64,000 nucleotides of DNA, from assembly GCA_938075415.1 (NCBI GenBank), contig CALJHC010000004.1:310001-374000 (forward strand). Direction: 5' to 3'. Shown piece after piece: positions 36,125-46,558 of this stretch. This stretch comes from an uncultured Rubripirellula sp. (lineage in GTDB: Bacteria > Planctomycetota > Planctomycetia > Pirellulales > Pirellulaceae). The notes beneath the pieces were generated by a model. That model was given only the letters and a program-made list of their open reading frames with translations. It made no database searches and was not told the origin of the DNA. Positions within the stretch are counted from its first letter, which is position 1. Each line of letters opens with the position of its first letter. A program made the translations under genes and the position numbers.

Positions 36125-36640
36125 GGACAACTCCTGAAAGAAAAAGAAAAGAAAAGAACATCGTAAATCGAGATGGATGCCGGGAAGGCCTGAATAACCT
36201 GCGGCCCTAATTGGAATAATACAGCATCCCCGACCCAGTTAATAACAAAAATTTCGCCTCTAAATCAAAACAATCGGGGAAATTTGCACCCAACCGCCTG
36301 CCAATCTTCATTGCCAGCACAAACCCAAATACGCCAAACAGTCCTCCCTGCCCCCCCAATCCACCCAGCCAGTAAAGGAAGGCGGGGCGGTTACAGGCCG
36401 TGACATCGCGGCTGACGTCACTTAATTTCGGCTCGACTTCCTTCGTCTGACCACTTCCAAAACCGGGGGCCTTGGTAAATCGATCAACCGATACGCCGGA
36501 GGATGTGAATTGAATTGGCCTTGCCAAATGTCAGAATTCCAACACCGATTCGTCTGGATTACAGCTGATTGAGCCGCTGTCCAGTTTGTCATCACTTGGT
36601 CATCCAGTGATGGCAAGGTCTGAAAATGCAGTCCTAGGTG
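36125..36640. other. Spacer between DUF1559-A and its small lipoprotein gene
   Basis: About 515 bp. A minus-strand frame at 36207-36527 starts at TTG, contains a glycine-rich hydrophobic stretch and matches nothing I know; I do not call it. The DUF1559 promoter or a leader may lie here. Confidence 0.4.
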
Positions 36641-36832
36641 CTACTGTTCACGCTGCTGAGATTGATTTTCTAACTCTTCCATGTAATCTTCAGCCTCGCT
36701 CAGTTCCTCTTGGGTCTGCTCGTCGCCACCTTCGTAAACTGCCTCGCCGCCACCCTCACTGCAACCTACGAAGGAAATTGTGCCGGCAACAAACAGGATG
36801 GCAAAAGTAAGTCGGAAAACTTTGTGAGTCAT
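36641..36832 (-). CDS. Small acidic lipoprotein upstream of DUF1559-A
   Basis: From the ATG at 36832 the product has 63 residues: MTHKVFRLTFAILFVAGTIS followed by the lipobox FVGC (Cys24), then a glycine-rich and strongly acidic tail (EDYMEELENQSQQREQ). Ribosome-binding AAGG lies upstream. The mature peptide is only ~40 residues and has no known domain. The same arrangement, a small lipoprotein gene followed on the same strand by DUF1559, occurs again at 57309/58555, so the two gene products may work together at the membrane. Confidence 0.8.
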   Translation of the reverse strand: MTHKVFRLTFAILFVAGTISFVGCSEGGGEAVYEGGDEQTQEELSEAEDYMEELENQSQQREQ

Positions 36833-37273
36833 AAGACAGCCTTTAATTTGGCGGTGATGAAAACCTCGATCTGCCAAGTAAATTAGATGAAATGGCAGAA
36901 TAAACACCCGTAGATCACGTCTACGGTTAAGAATTAATTTTGCGGGAAGCGTTCAGAATCGTCAATAAGTTTTGCTAGCAGATGCTGGTATTCATCAGAA
37001 GATTTATTAATTCGAACAGCAAAAATCTCATTTCTTCGGTAAATTCGCATGGTGGGGCGAGAGCAAATTCTTGGTTTGGCAAAGAGAGGTCTGGACCACA
37101 CTCGGCCAATTTCCTCGAATTGGGAGGCTAATGTGCTTCGTGTCACGCTCTCTGATAGCCAGCGTTCACGGCAGATTGATGCCGGCAATCTTGGTTTTTT
37201 TGGTGCATTACCAGACAGCATCGGGCGATGCCTGCTGCTTCAGCCTCAGGATAAACGCACAAATCGCCTTCCC
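36833..37273. other. Divergent spacer small lipoprotein / CRTAC1-3
   Basis: About 440 bp. The frame of CRTAC1-3 is open upstream to 37049, but those residues do not look like a signal peptide. Promoters for both directions should be here; none is distinct. Confidence 0.4.
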
Positions 37274-40243
37274 ATGCGTGCGGCCTTTCTGACTGCATCC
37301 CTACTCTTTTTGCTACAGACCGGCTGCCAAGACCCCGCTGAAGAACTCGAGGGCCCAGATCCATCCCTCCTTCCTTCATCGATGGAATCGGAAACAGTAT
37401 CGGTCGAAGAGTTGAATTTGGATCAAACTCGGCAACTATTTAGCCGTGGAGATCTAACTGGCGCAAAGGAAGCACTGAAGCAATACCTGCTGCGACGTCC
37501 AGATGACCCCGAAGCAATGGAGCTAGCGGGTGATCTCGCCTCCGCTGAATCGGATGTAGGCCGAGCCATCGAGTATTACATTGAGGCGAGAAAAACGGGC
37601 CCCGAGCCTTCCGAGCCGCTTTTAAACAAGCTCGCGATGGAGCTGATGAAAGGGAATCGAGCGATGGAAAGTCTCGATACGCTTGCAGAAAGGGTTGCGA
37701 GCTATCCAAATCAGCTTCAGGCGAGATACGATCTGATTGGTCTGAGCGCAATGCTGGGTTTTCCGGAGCTAGCGGTTCCTTCGCTTCGGTGGCTAACTCA
37801 ACGCGGAAAGGCCGATCCTGAAATACTTCAAGTCCTCGCGGATCCTCAAAGGGTTCAAGCGGACGATCAACTTTGCAACAAACTGCTCGAGGGTTATCCA
37901 CAAGACCAGCGGCTGCAATATGCCATCGCTCGAATTGATGCGTCAGAACTGAAATGGCAAAAAGTATTCGATAATCTTTCGCAGGTGACCGAGCAGCATC
38001 CCACTTTCCTGCCCGCTCATGCACTTTTGGGGCGGGCCATGATTGAACTCAATCGGTTTGATCAAATCCCTCCTTGGCAAACCAAGAAACCCAAGGACTC
38101 AGCCTCCTCACCCGTTTACTGGCTGGTTTCAGGAGCATGGGCGGAGCACGAAAAGCGATATCCCGAGGCAGCAAAATGCTATTGGGAAGGCATTAAGTTA
38201 GATGACACGGGCCACCCTGAACTACTTCAACGTCTGGCTCGATCCCTGCGGCAAATGAATCGAGAACCGGAAGCGTTACGGGTTGACCGGCAGATCGCCA
38301 ATCGGGCTGCATTACGTGATGCGTTAAGCACTCACTTCGTCCGTTCTGCGACATCCCAAGAGGCAGCCATGAATGTTGCCGACGCAATGTCCTCGCTGGG
38401 ACGCCTCTGGGAGGCGGAAAGCTGGGCACGTCTCGCGACCACCCTCAAACAGAATCCCCTCCCTGATCTTCGTGAACGCTACCTTGCCATCCGCAATCAA
38501 TTGACAGTGGATTCACCTTGGCAAGATCCAAAAAGGCGTTTGGCTGTAAACCTTGATCTTGCTGAACTACCGAGTCTGAACTGGAATATCAGCGGCCAGC
38601 AAGAACAATCGCAAAGGACCGCTCGAACAGCCTTGCTACAATTCAACGAGGAATCCAGCCAGCGGGGCTGGGACCACACCTGCGAGGTGGCGCCCGAGGC
38701 AACCACCGAAGGTCACTGGATCTATCAAAGCATGGGGGGCGGGGTAGGCGTCATTGACTTTGACTTGGACGGCTGGCCCGATCTGGCAGCCGCCATGCTT
38801 GATGGTCGCCCACTTGAAATGAATTCGTCCGCCAATCGACTCTTTCGTAATCACGAGGGTCGGTATCAGGAAAGTAGCGTCCCGAGCGGCTACCTTGACA
38901 CTGGATTTGGGCAAGGCATCACCGTTGGCGACTACAACAACGATGGATTTCCCGACATCTTTGACTGCAACATCGGTGAAAATCGTCTGTATCGTAATAA
39001 TGGTGACGGCACCTTCGAAGAAGTCTCCGAAGCACTTGGACTGGAAGGTTCGGTCTGGACCACCTCCGCCGCACTAGCTGATCTTGACGGTGATGGACTG
39101 ACTGATCTTTATGAAACTGCATACTGCGGTAGTAATGACCCCTACGAAGTGCCTTGCAAGAACAGCCAGGGACTTTTCTCAACCTGCACGCCTCTCAACT
39201 TTCAAGCAGAACCCGACCGGGTTTGGAAAGGACGAAGCGATGGCACGTTTCGGGCAACCGGCGATAATTGGGTCACCCAGGAAACACCGGGGCGAGGAAT
39301 GGGGCTTCAAGTGGGACTCCTTGATGATCGCCCCGGGTTAGATGTTTATGTCTCCAATGACATGACCGTCAATCACCTTTGGTCGGCTGAACTGAGTAAA
39401 CCAATGTTTCATCTCACTGACATGGCAGCCGTCAGCGGTGTTGCCATCAGTGGTCGCTCTTTCTCCCAAGCTTCGATGGGAATTGCCGCAGGTGACCCGG
39501 ATGGCGACGGAGATGTTGACCTGTTTGTGACACACTTTGCAGAGGATCACAACACGTTTTACGAACAAGTCGGTAACGGCATCTGGGTGGACCGTTCTTT
39601 TCAAGTTGGTCTCGGAGAAGCGTCCATGAAACAACTCGGATTCGGAGCCGAATGGATGGATGTTGACAATAATGGGACGCAAGAATTGATCGTCACCAAT
39701 GGACACATTGATGATGTTGAAACGAAAGAGATCGCCTATCGCATGCGACCCCAATTGTTTGAAATCAATCAAAGCGGCACCTGGTCGCTGATTCCGAGTG
39801 AATCCATTGGCAACTACTTTGACACCGAGCACTTGGGGCGCGCGTTGGTCACACTTGATGCGGACCGAGACGGTCGCTCCGACGTTGCAATCACTCATCT
39901 CTACGAAGCAAGCGGTCTTTTGATGAATCGTTCGAAAGGGACCGGTAGATCAATCACCTTGCGGTTGGTCGCAACAAATTCTCAGCGTGATGCAATCGGT
40001 GCCAAGGTATCTGTTGAGATTAACGGTCAAAAACAACACCATCAGCTGTTTGCCGGTGATGGCTACATGTGCTCTAACCAAAGACACCTGATCATTGGAG
40101 TGGGCAAACAGAGCACCATCACCAACCTTACTATCCATTGGCCCTCGGGTCTGACCGAAGAATTGGGATCACTAACCACCGGCGTAGAGGCAATTCTTGT
40201 CGAAGGCGAACAATCCCCCTTCATTCATGGAGCGTACCAATGA
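37274..40243 (+). CDS. CRTAC1-family lipoprotein 3: TPR arm + FG-GAP propeller + ASPIC/UnbV domain
   Basis: The product is 989 residues from the ATG at 37274 (MRAAFLTASLLFLLQTGCQD, lipobox Cys18). The TPR arm covers ~45-440 (GDLTGAKEALKQYLLRRPDD; VADAMSSLGRLWEAESWA). FG-GAP motifs start near 495 (DFDLDGWPDLAA), then GDYNNDGFPDIF, LADLDGDGLTDLYE and DPDGDGDVDLFVTHF. The ASPIC/UnbV domain is ~895-985 (NSQRDAIGAKV, FAGDGYMCSNQ, IHWPSGLTEEL). It is the closest relative of lipoprotein 1 in this island, sharing the WTTS and cysteine-containing inserts and the F-x-x-x-HL-x-RA stretch near the end of the propeller. Its stop codon overlaps the start of lipoprotein 4 (ATGA), so the two are translationally coupled. 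Confidence 0.92.
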   Translation: MRAAFLTASLLFLLQTGCQDPAEELEGPDPSLLPSSMESETVSVEELNLDQTRQLFSRGDLTGAKEALKQYLLRRPDDPEAMELAGDLASAESDVGRAIEYYIEARKTGPEPSEPLLNKLAMELMKGNRAMESLDTLAERVASYPNQLQARYDLIGLSAMLGFPELAVPSLRWLTQRGKADPEILQVLADPQRVQADDQLCNKLLEGYPQDQRLQYAIARIDASELKWQKVFDNLSQVTEQHPTFLPAHALLGRAMIELNRFDQIPPWQTKKPKDSASSPVYWLVSGAWAEHEKRYPEAAKCYWEGIKLDDTGHPELLQRLARSLRQMNREPEALRVDRQIANRAALRDALSTHFVRSATSQEAAMNVADAMSSLGRLWEAESWARLATTLKQNPLPDLRERYLAIRNQLTVDSPWQDPKRRLAVNLDLAELPSLNWNISGQQEQSQRTARTALLQFNEESSQRGWDHTCEVAPEATTEGHWIYQSMGGGVGVIDFDLDGWPDLAAAMLDGRPLEMNSSANRLFRNHEGRYQESSVPSGYLDTGFGQGITVGDYNNDGFPDIFDCNIGENRLYRNNGDGTFEEVSEALGLEGSVWTTSAALADLDGDGLTDLYETAYCGSNDPYEVPCKNSQGLFSTCTPLNFQAEPDRVWKGRSDGTFRATGDNWVTQETPGRGMGLQVGLLDDRPGLDVYVSNDMTVNHLWSAELSKPMFHLTDMAAVSGVAISGRSFSQASMGIAAGDPDGDGDVDLFVTHFAEDHNTFYEQVGNGIWVDRSFQVGLGEASMKQLGFGAEWMDVDNNGTQELIVTNGHIDDVETKEIAYRMRPQLFEINQSGTWSLIPSESIGNYFDTEHLGRALVTLDADRDGRSDVAITHLYEASGLLMNRSKGTGRSITLRLVATNSQRDAIGAKVSVEINGQKQHHQLFAGDGYMCSNQRHLIIGVGKQSTITNLTIHWPSGLTEELGSLTTGVEAILVEGEQSPFIHGAYQ

Positions 40244-43200
40244 ATCAACTTGGACCAGTTTTCCTCTTGCTGCTCACTATCACACCAATCTTCCATGCAG
40301 GTTGCGCCCCATCCTCTGAGCAAACGTCAGCAGAAGATTTACTGCGTGCGAAGCGACGCCTCGAAACAGAGCGACTTTCAAAAGCAAAGACTTACACCCA
40401 AAGAATTGAAGCTTCAAGAAAGTACGTCCAAGACGGCAATCCGATTGCCGCGGAAGATGAACTTCGCCCGCTCCTGATCTCGTCCCCCGAAGATCCTGAG
40501 ACCCTTTTACTTTGGTCCAAGACACAGGCAATCGCAGGCGAGAAAAAAGCAGCGATCGAAACGATCGAAAAACTGGAGGGTGCCGGCAATGATTTTCGCA
40601 GCCAAGCCCTCACGCTCGGTGGCCAATGGCTCATTGATTTGAATCAGTTTGACCGGGCAAAGCAAAAACTGGAAGCAATTCTTCAAATGCCGGGCCAACA
40701 TGTCGAGACGCTGCAAAAACTTGCAACCATTCTGAATAACCAAGGGCGTCGGATCGAAGCAGGTCAGTATCTTAAACAGCTTGCAAAAACTGGGAAGATC
40801 TCGGAAAAAGAACTCATCGCCATGGTCACACTGGGCAATCCGTTCCTTGATCAATCGATGCCAAAACCTGACTTCGGCAAGCAACTTTCACCCGCAATGC
40901 TCGTGATGGCTCGCGAAGCACGCAGCAGGGGCGAGCTATCTGAGGCCGAATCGATTTGCAAAAAACTATCAGCTGAATTCCCATCCTCCACGCAGATCCA
41001 TGCTTTCCTTGGGCGTGTCGTTGGCGACCAACAAAGCAAAGAAAAACTGAGGCAATGGGCGGCCAAATTGCCACCGGGCATTGAGCGTGAACCCGAATAC
41101 TGGAATGCCTTGGCGGTCTTGATGCAACTCGAAAATCGACAAGACGAGGCGGTGCGATGTTTGATTGAGACCGTTGATCGGGACGAAACAAATCGGGCTG
41201 CCTATTTATCTTTGGCCCGGCTAATGAACCAACTCGATCAACCGGCAATTGCACAGGCTTGTATTGCCCGCTCTGAGTTGATCGCCGAAACAGCTAGAAT
41301 CGCCAAGGAACTCGGTTTTCAACGAGGAAGCTTGGATCAATTGAACCGCATGACAACGCTGATGGAAGACCTGAGACGACCTTGGGAATCCCTCGGCTGG
41401 AAAACGATCAGCTTAAAACAGGGCAATGCCAGTGAAGAAGAATGGGCCAAACTGGAGCAACAACGATCTGAATTAATTTCGGCAGAAGGTCAACGAATTG
41501 ATCAATCCCCAAAGCGGTCAAAGTTTCGACTGTGCGGACTGAATCGAAGCGATTGGAAACTGCCCGCCATCGAGTCGCTTCCTCCAACTGCTCAAAATGA
41601 AAAGACTCAAGCCTCGATTGATCCGGATTCATCAACAACTCTCAAGTTAATTGACATTGCCAATCAAGTTGACCTCATTTTCCACTACGACAACGGCGAT
41701 GACCCCAGCGACGCTGATCTCTACATCCATCAGGTGACTGGCGGTGGCATTGGCGTCATTGACTTTGACCTCGATGGCTGGCCCGACCTTTACCTCGCTC
41801 AGGGTGGTGGAGATGCCTTTTCAGAGGAAGGGTCAAAACCTAATCAATTGCTCAGAAACAATCGTGGTCAACGTTGGAACAATGTGACCGATCACTCCGA
41901 AACGGGAAACCAAGGCTACTCGCAGGGAATTGCCATTGCAGACCTCAATCAGGATGGCTGGCCGGACGCCGTCGTCGCAAACCTCGGCAGAAATATTGTC
42001 TACATCAACAACGGGGATGGATCGTTTCATCAGGTGATGTACCCAAAACATGAAAACCCCGAGGGTGGGTGGACAACTTCGATCGGATGCGGGGACCTGA
42101 GCGGTGACCACCTGCCAGAAATCTTCGAGGTCAACTACATCGATGATCCGACCGCACTGACCATTTCCTGTGGATCAGGAACCATCGCATGTAATCCAGC
42201 AGAATTCAAACCGGCTCAGAATCGAGTGCTCTCCATCAACGCTGACGGATCAATCGATGCATGGAATGGATGCAACGAGATTCAAGACAAAGCGAATTAT
42301 GGGTTCGGCTTGATTATCGCAAATTTTGATGACAAAGCGGGAAACGATGTCTTCATCGCGAATGACACCAAAAACAATCATCTTTGGTTAAGCCGCGGTA
42401 CAGAGAACCCTGATTCCGGTTATCAATTGACCGAGACAGCTCAACTGCTCGGCTGTGCAACCGCACAGAATGGGCTTGCCCGTGGCTGCATGGGGATTGC
42501 TCATGGTGACTTTGATCGCAACCAACGACTCGACCTTCACGTCACAAACTTCTGGAACCAAGCGGCTAACGTCTACCTCCTTCAGGACACCGACACGTTC
42601 GCCCCGGGCAACTATCGGCTCGGACTTTTTGACCAAAGCGTCAAAACAGTGGGATGGGGAACGCAAGCTGCGGACCTCGACCTCGATGGCTGGCTGGATA
42701 TTGCCGTCCTCAACGGGCATGTCACAGATCTCACCTCAAGCGGGCAGCCCTTCGAGATGTCACCTCAACTTTTTCAAGGTGGACCCCAAGGATTTTCACA
42801 AGTTCGAAGTGAAACACGAACACGCAACTATTGGTCCCGCCCCACGCTCGGGCGAACCATGGCAACACTTGATTGGAATCAAGATGGCAAAGTGGACATG
42901 GTAAGCAATCACCTCGATGCTCCGCTTGCTTTGCTGGAAAACCAAACGGAAACCAACCAAGGCCGTGACTTGCGATTTCAGTTGATTGGGTCAGTCAGCG
43001 AGCGAGATGCAATTGGTGCAAGTGTTACCATCCAAGATGGTAATGAGACGTGGAAATCGTGGATCAGCGGAGGCGATGGCTTCCTTTGCAGTAACGAAAG
43101 CATCATTCACTTTGGTGTCGGAGACAGGCAGCATGTTGACTCGGTCACGGTGCGATGGCCATCGGGTCTTGAACAAAACTTTCAAAACCTGACCACGAGT

Positions 43201-43248
43201 CGATCCTACCTGATCGTGGAAGGATCCCCTGAACTGCACACCCGCTAA
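40240..43248 (+). CDS. CRTAC1-family lipoprotein 4: TPR arm + FG-GAP propeller + ASPIC/UnbV domain
   Basis: The product is 1002 residues. The ATG at 40240 overlaps the previous stop by four bases (ATGA) and has GGAGCG upstream; it gives MNQLGPVFLLLLTITPIF and the lipobox HAGC. A frame open from 40138 is not used. The TPR arm is ~50-430 (NNQGRRIEAGQYLKQLAK). FG-GAP motifs begin near 507 (DFDLDGWPDLYLAQGG), then DLNQDGWPDAVVANLG, NNGDGSFH, and DLDLDGWLDIAVLNG. The ASPIC/UnbV domain is ~912-995 (SERDAIGASV, SGGDGFLCSNE, VRWPSGLEQNF). It is closest to lipoprotein 5: both have FNYID-like VNYIDD followed by a short insert with two cysteines. Co-expression with lipoprotein 3 is very likely. Confidence 0.92.
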   Translation: MNQLGPVFLLLLTITPIFHAGCAPSSEQTSAEDLLRAKRRLETERLSKAKTYTQRIEASRKYVQDGNPIAAEDELRPLLISSPEDPETLLLWSKTQAIAGEKKAAIETIEKLEGAGNDFRSQALTLGGQWLIDLNQFDRAKQKLEAILQMPGQHVETLQKLATILNNQGRRIEAGQYLKQLAKTGKISEKELIAMVTLGNPFLDQSMPKPDFGKQLSPAMLVMAREARSRGELSEAESICKKLSAEFPSSTQIHAFLGRVVGDQQSKEKLRQWAAKLPPGIEREPEYWNALAVLMQLENRQDEAVRCLIETVDRDETNRAAYLSLARLMNQLDQPAIAQACIARSELIAETARIAKELGFQRGSLDQLNRMTTLMEDLRRPWESLGWKTISLKQGNASEEEWAKLEQQRSELISAEGQRIDQSPKRSKFRLCGLNRSDWKLPAIESLPPTAQNEKTQASIDPDSSTTLKLIDIANQVDLIFHYDNGDDPSDADLYIHQVTGGGIGVIDFDLDGWPDLYLAQGGGDAFSEEGSKPNQLLRNNRGQRWNNVTDHSETGNQGYSQGIAIADLNQDGWPDAVVANLGRNIVYINNGDGSFHQVMYPKHENPEGGWTTSIGCGDLSGDHLPEIFEVNYIDDPTALTISCGSGTIACNPAEFKPAQNRVLSINADGSIDAWNGCNEIQDKANYGFGLIIANFDDKAGNDVFIANDTKNNHLWLSRGTENPDSGYQLTETAQLLGCATAQNGLARGCMGIAHGDFDRNQRLDLHVTNFWNQAANVYLLQDTDTFAPGNYRLGLFDQSVKTVGWGTQAADLDLDGWLDIAVLNGHVTDLTSSGQPFEMSPQLFQGGPQGFSQVRSETRTRNYWSRPTLGRTMATLDWNQDGKVDMVSNHLDAPLALLENQTETNQGRDLRFQLIGSVSERDAIGASVTIQDGNETWKSWISGGDGFLCSNESIIHFGVGDRQHVDSVTVRWPSGLEQNFQNLTTSRSYLIVEGSPELHTR

Positions 43249-43537
43249 CTTTCCACTGGACCATGACCTGAACAGGCGCCAAAGCTTCTTTGCATGGATC
43301 CACAACGTGTCCTGCCTCGCATACCAATTCACCCTGCCTCGCCGTCGGTGATCAATCCTGGCGATAAGCCGGCAGCGGATCAACCTGCACACAAGAGTCA
43401 CACGAGTCAGAAACCTGACGCTTCCCCTTTCTCTCATCAAGGCCATGGATGAAGCCATGTTCACACCAGGGGACGCCTCTGCTGATCACAAGCCTGGGCA
43501 GTTGGACACAGATCGCATTGCAACCAACCCAACGCGT

Positions 43538-46500
43538 CTAAAAAAATTCGGCCTGACCTTCCACCAAAAGAAGCCGCTGATTGACCGAAATATCGTTAAA
43601 GCGTTGAACCCTGCCACTGGGCCAAGTCACTTGCAATTCGTCAACTCGGTCAACTTCACCGATCCCAAAATGGACGATCGGCTCGTTGGAAGACATCAAA
43701 CCATCACCACCAAGTTGCCATGCAGTCCACCGCTGCCCGTCGGCTAAAAGCGTGACTTCTGCACCGATTGCATCACGTTCACTTTGGGTACCAATGAGTT
43801 GCAATTGCAGCCAATTCAAGGTGGAAGAACGGTTTGCCAAGACAGCAACCGGTTGATCCAAATGATTGGCCACGAAATCAAGACGCCCATCACGATTCAA
43901 ATCGAATACCGCAAGCGTTCTCCCAACAGATTTTTCACTCCAATAATCGCCCGCCTGTTCAACATTCTGCAACGCGAACCCCTGGCGACTTCCTCTCATC
44001 AACTGAGGTTGCATCTGAAGCGGAATCTCATCCGCTCGGCCATCGAAGACATGTCCATTAAGAACGGCTAAATCCAACCAGCCATCATTGTCAAGGTCGG
44101 CGGCTTGCGTTCCAAATCCGAGCACGCCCCGAGAGGGTTCGGCAACACGATACTTGATGGCTTCGTCGACAAAGGTGCCAGTCGCCGACTGCATGAAAAG
44201 ATTGACGGGTTCTTTCAGGAAATTGGTCACATGCAAATCCAGCGTGCCGTCCCGATCAAAGTCCCCTGAAGCTATCCCCATGCAAGCCTGACTGTTCCCT
44301 CCGCGGCCAATGCTGCAGCCGAGCAACGTCCCCGATTCTCGCAAATGAAATCGATTAGGCTCCGATTCGGATTGTGGCGAACTGACCCAATAATGATTGA
44401 GGTCACCGTCATTTGAAATGAAGAAATCGTTTCCGTGCTTTCGATCAAAGTTGGCAATAACAACGCCAAAACCCAGTTTCGGTGTCACTTCACTTTGAAA
44501 TCCATCTCGCCACAATTCGAAACCGCCCTCGGGTCGCATGCGGAACACGGAATCGGCACATTTCCGAAACGCTTGCGGCTGACAGTCCAAGTAATTACTG
44601 GTGCAGGAACGCTCAAAAACACTCTCGTCGTCGATGTAATTCACTTCCACGAGATCGGGAAGGTGATCGCCATCCAAATCAGCCAGACCCAAACTCGAGG
44701 TCCAAACCATTTCTTCTGCGTTGGCCAACCATTCATTCGACTTCCTGAAACTGCCATCACCTTGGTTAAGATAAACGGCATTGGGTCCGATATTGGCAAC
44801 GATCAAGTCAATCCAACCATCCTGATTGATATCACCTGCGCAGACTCCTTGACCAAATCCTCGGTCTTGCGAATTCGTCGGCAAAGAAACGTCGGTAAAC
44901 TTTCCTTCCGGATACCAACGCATCAATTCATTGGGCGCTGAGCTCAACGGTTCCTGCGGGTTGCCGCCGGATTGAACCAAGTAAAGATCACAATACCCAT
45001 CCAAGTCATAATCGAATGTCGCAATCCCGCCTCCATTGGTCTGATGGGGATACATCGCAGATCCATCCAACGGGAAACCGCTGACCAGTGAAGTCGTCAA
45101 GCCAAGACTCTTCGAAACGTCATCCATCCGAAGTCCCTGATCAAGTCCTGCCAAGGAACCTTCATCAATCGTCTGAATCGTTTGCAAATCAGGAAGGTTC
45201 CAATCACCCATTGAAAATCCAAGCAAACGCTGGAGGCGCGCCTCCAGAATCCGGTTCTCTTCAGCACCTTGTTCCCAATTAACAATCGTGGAATGCCTCT
45301 GATCCAATTGCTCAATGATCTGGTTAACGCGGTTGCCAGCTTGTGCTGCATACAGTAGCCATGCCGAAGACTCCCAAGGTCTTGCATGCTCTTGCAGCAT
45401 TTCGGAAATCCAATTGGCCTGTTCTTCGTCTGCCTCCTTAGCAATGCGAAAGAGGCGATCGAGATCGGCAAGTCGCTCGCGGACGGCGTTTGCCTTCTCG
45501 TTTTCCCCCAGTGTCAATAATTCGGCAACCATCGACCGAAGCGACTCGCGATCCCCGGGGTCTCGTCGAACGGATTCACCGAAAGACCGAATCGCCTCCT
45601 CATGCCGCTGCTGTCGAGCCATCCAAGTACCGATTGCATTCCAGTACTCCGGTTGACGTTCAATCTCACGGGGGAGAGCTCGCGACCATGCCTCCATCAG
45701 GTCAAATCGCCCCATGTCCGACAAGATGCGACCATGAAATGCAGCCACCGCCGCGCTGCCGGGAAACTGCTTCGACAATTCACGCACGTTTGCAAGTTCC
45801 GCTTCGCGGTCACTGCGAGTTGCGGCATACCGAAAACGAATCTTTCCCAATGTCAGCAAATCGGGCACACCCTCTCGGGAGAATTCATCAAACGAAACCA
45901 AATAAAAGGGACCTCGCAAGTCCACCATGCTCAATAACTCGTTGGGCTGAATGGCACGAAGTCGAATCAGATTTCGCACATGTCCACTGGCTTCAAAACG
46001 TCTTCCCTGCGCATTCAGCAGTTGAGCCAAAAGACGCTGAACCTGAATCGATTCCGGATCGTACTTCTCAGCAAGCAGTAAATCCTGCTCCGCCTGTTCA
46101 AAATTGCCGCCCCGCAGGTGCAAGTCAAACGCACCAACAAGGACGGACGAAGCATTTTCCGAGTCCAGTTCTGCGATCCGCCTCGCCAAGCCACCCGCTT
46201 CGAGGTAATTGCCCATCCGCCCTTGAATCGCTGCCGCGAGTCGAAGAGACTCCACTCGATTAGGAGACACAACCAAATCCTGCTGAATCAGCTCCCATGC
46301 CTCAGCCAACTCTCCGCGGTCGGCGAGATTCGCCGCTTGCTCAAGACGGTTGTCGCCGGTACCTGATGCCGCCACGGGATCAGAAGAATCACCGAGAACG
46401 TCCACTTTCTCCGCCGACGGATCATCAAGCGGTTCGCTGGATCGTCGCGAGCATCCGCCTACCGCAAGCACTAAACAAAGAAAGATCGGTAATCTTCGCG

Positions 46501-46558
46501 ATACAACGAGAAGACGCCGACCAAAGAACGTCGACAAGGGAAAGCAACCTGAAATCAT
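43538..46558 (-). CDS. CRTAC1-family lipoprotein 5: TPR arm + FG-GAP propeller + ASPIC/UnbV domain
   Basis: From the ATG at 46558 the product has 1006 residues; the frame is open another 30 codons upstream. The hydrophobic LPIFLCLVLAVGGCSRR contains the lipobox Cys. The TPR arm is ~65-430 (LLNAQGRRFEASGHVRNLI; YWNAIGTWMARQQRHEEAI). FG-GAP motifs begin near 514 (YDLDGYCDLYLVQSGG), then DINQDGWIDLIVANIG, DLDGDHLPDLVEVNYIDD and DLDNDGWLDLAVLNG. The ASPIC/UnbV domain is ~918-1000 (SERDAIGAEVTL, GGDGLMSSNEP, VTWPSGRVQRF); here the usual cysteine of GDGYLC is serine. It is the only minus-strand member in the central block, so it faces lipoprotein 4 tail to tail and is divergent from lipoprotein 6. 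Confidence 0.92.
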   Translation of the reverse strand: MISGCFPLSTFFGRRLLVVSRRLPIFLCLVLAVGGCSRRSSEPLDDPSAEKVDVLGDSSDPVAASGTGDNRLEQAANLADRGELAEAWELIQQDLVVSPNRVESLRLAAAIQGRMGNYLEAGGLARRIAELDSENASSVLVGAFDLHLRGGNFEQAEQDLLLAEKYDPESIQVQRLLAQLLNAQGRRFEASGHVRNLIRLRAIQPNELLSMVDLRGPFYLVSFDEFSREGVPDLLTLGKIRFRYAATRSDREAELANVRELSKQFPGSAAVAAFHGRILSDMGRFDLMEAWSRALPREIERQPEYWNAIGTWMARQQRHEEAIRSFGESVRRDPGDRESLRSMVAELLTLGENEKANAVRERLADLDRLFRIAKEADEEQANWISEMLQEHARPWESSAWLLYAAQAGNRVNQIIEQLDQRHSTIVNWEQGAEENRILEARLQRLLGFSMGDWNLPDLQTIQTIDEGSLAGLDQGLRMDDVSKSLGLTTSLVSGFPLDGSAMYPHQTNGGGIATFDYDLDGYCDLYLVQSGGNPQEPLSSAPNELMRWYPEGKFTDVSLPTNSQDRGFGQGVCAGDINQDGWIDLIVANIGPNAVYLNQGDGSFRKSNEWLANAEEMVWTSSLGLADLDGDHLPDLVEVNYIDDESVFERSCTSNYLDCQPQAFRKCADSVFRMRPEGGFELWRDGFQSEVTPKLGFGVVIANFDRKHGNDFFISNDGDLNHYWVSSPQSESEPNRFHLRESGTLLGCSIGRGGNSQACMGIASGDFDRDGTLDLHVTNFLKEPVNLFMQSATGTFVDEAIKYRVAEPSRGVLGFGTQAADLDNDGWLDLAVLNGHVFDGRADEIPLQMQPQLMRGSRQGFALQNVEQAGDYWSEKSVGRTLAVFDLNRDGRLDFVANHLDQPVAVLANRSSTLNWLQLQLIGTQSERDAIGAEVTLLADGQRWTAWQLGGDGLMSSNEPIVHFGIGEVDRVDELQVTWPSGRVQRFNDISVNQRLLLVEGQAEFF

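Noticed and set aside
36207..36527. 106-codon minus-strand frame between DUF1559-A and its lipoprotein, with a glycine-rich hydrophobic stretch
   Set aside because: Starts at TTG without a ribosome-binding site, no in-frame ATG near the N-terminus, no recognisable family; more likely part of the long leader region.
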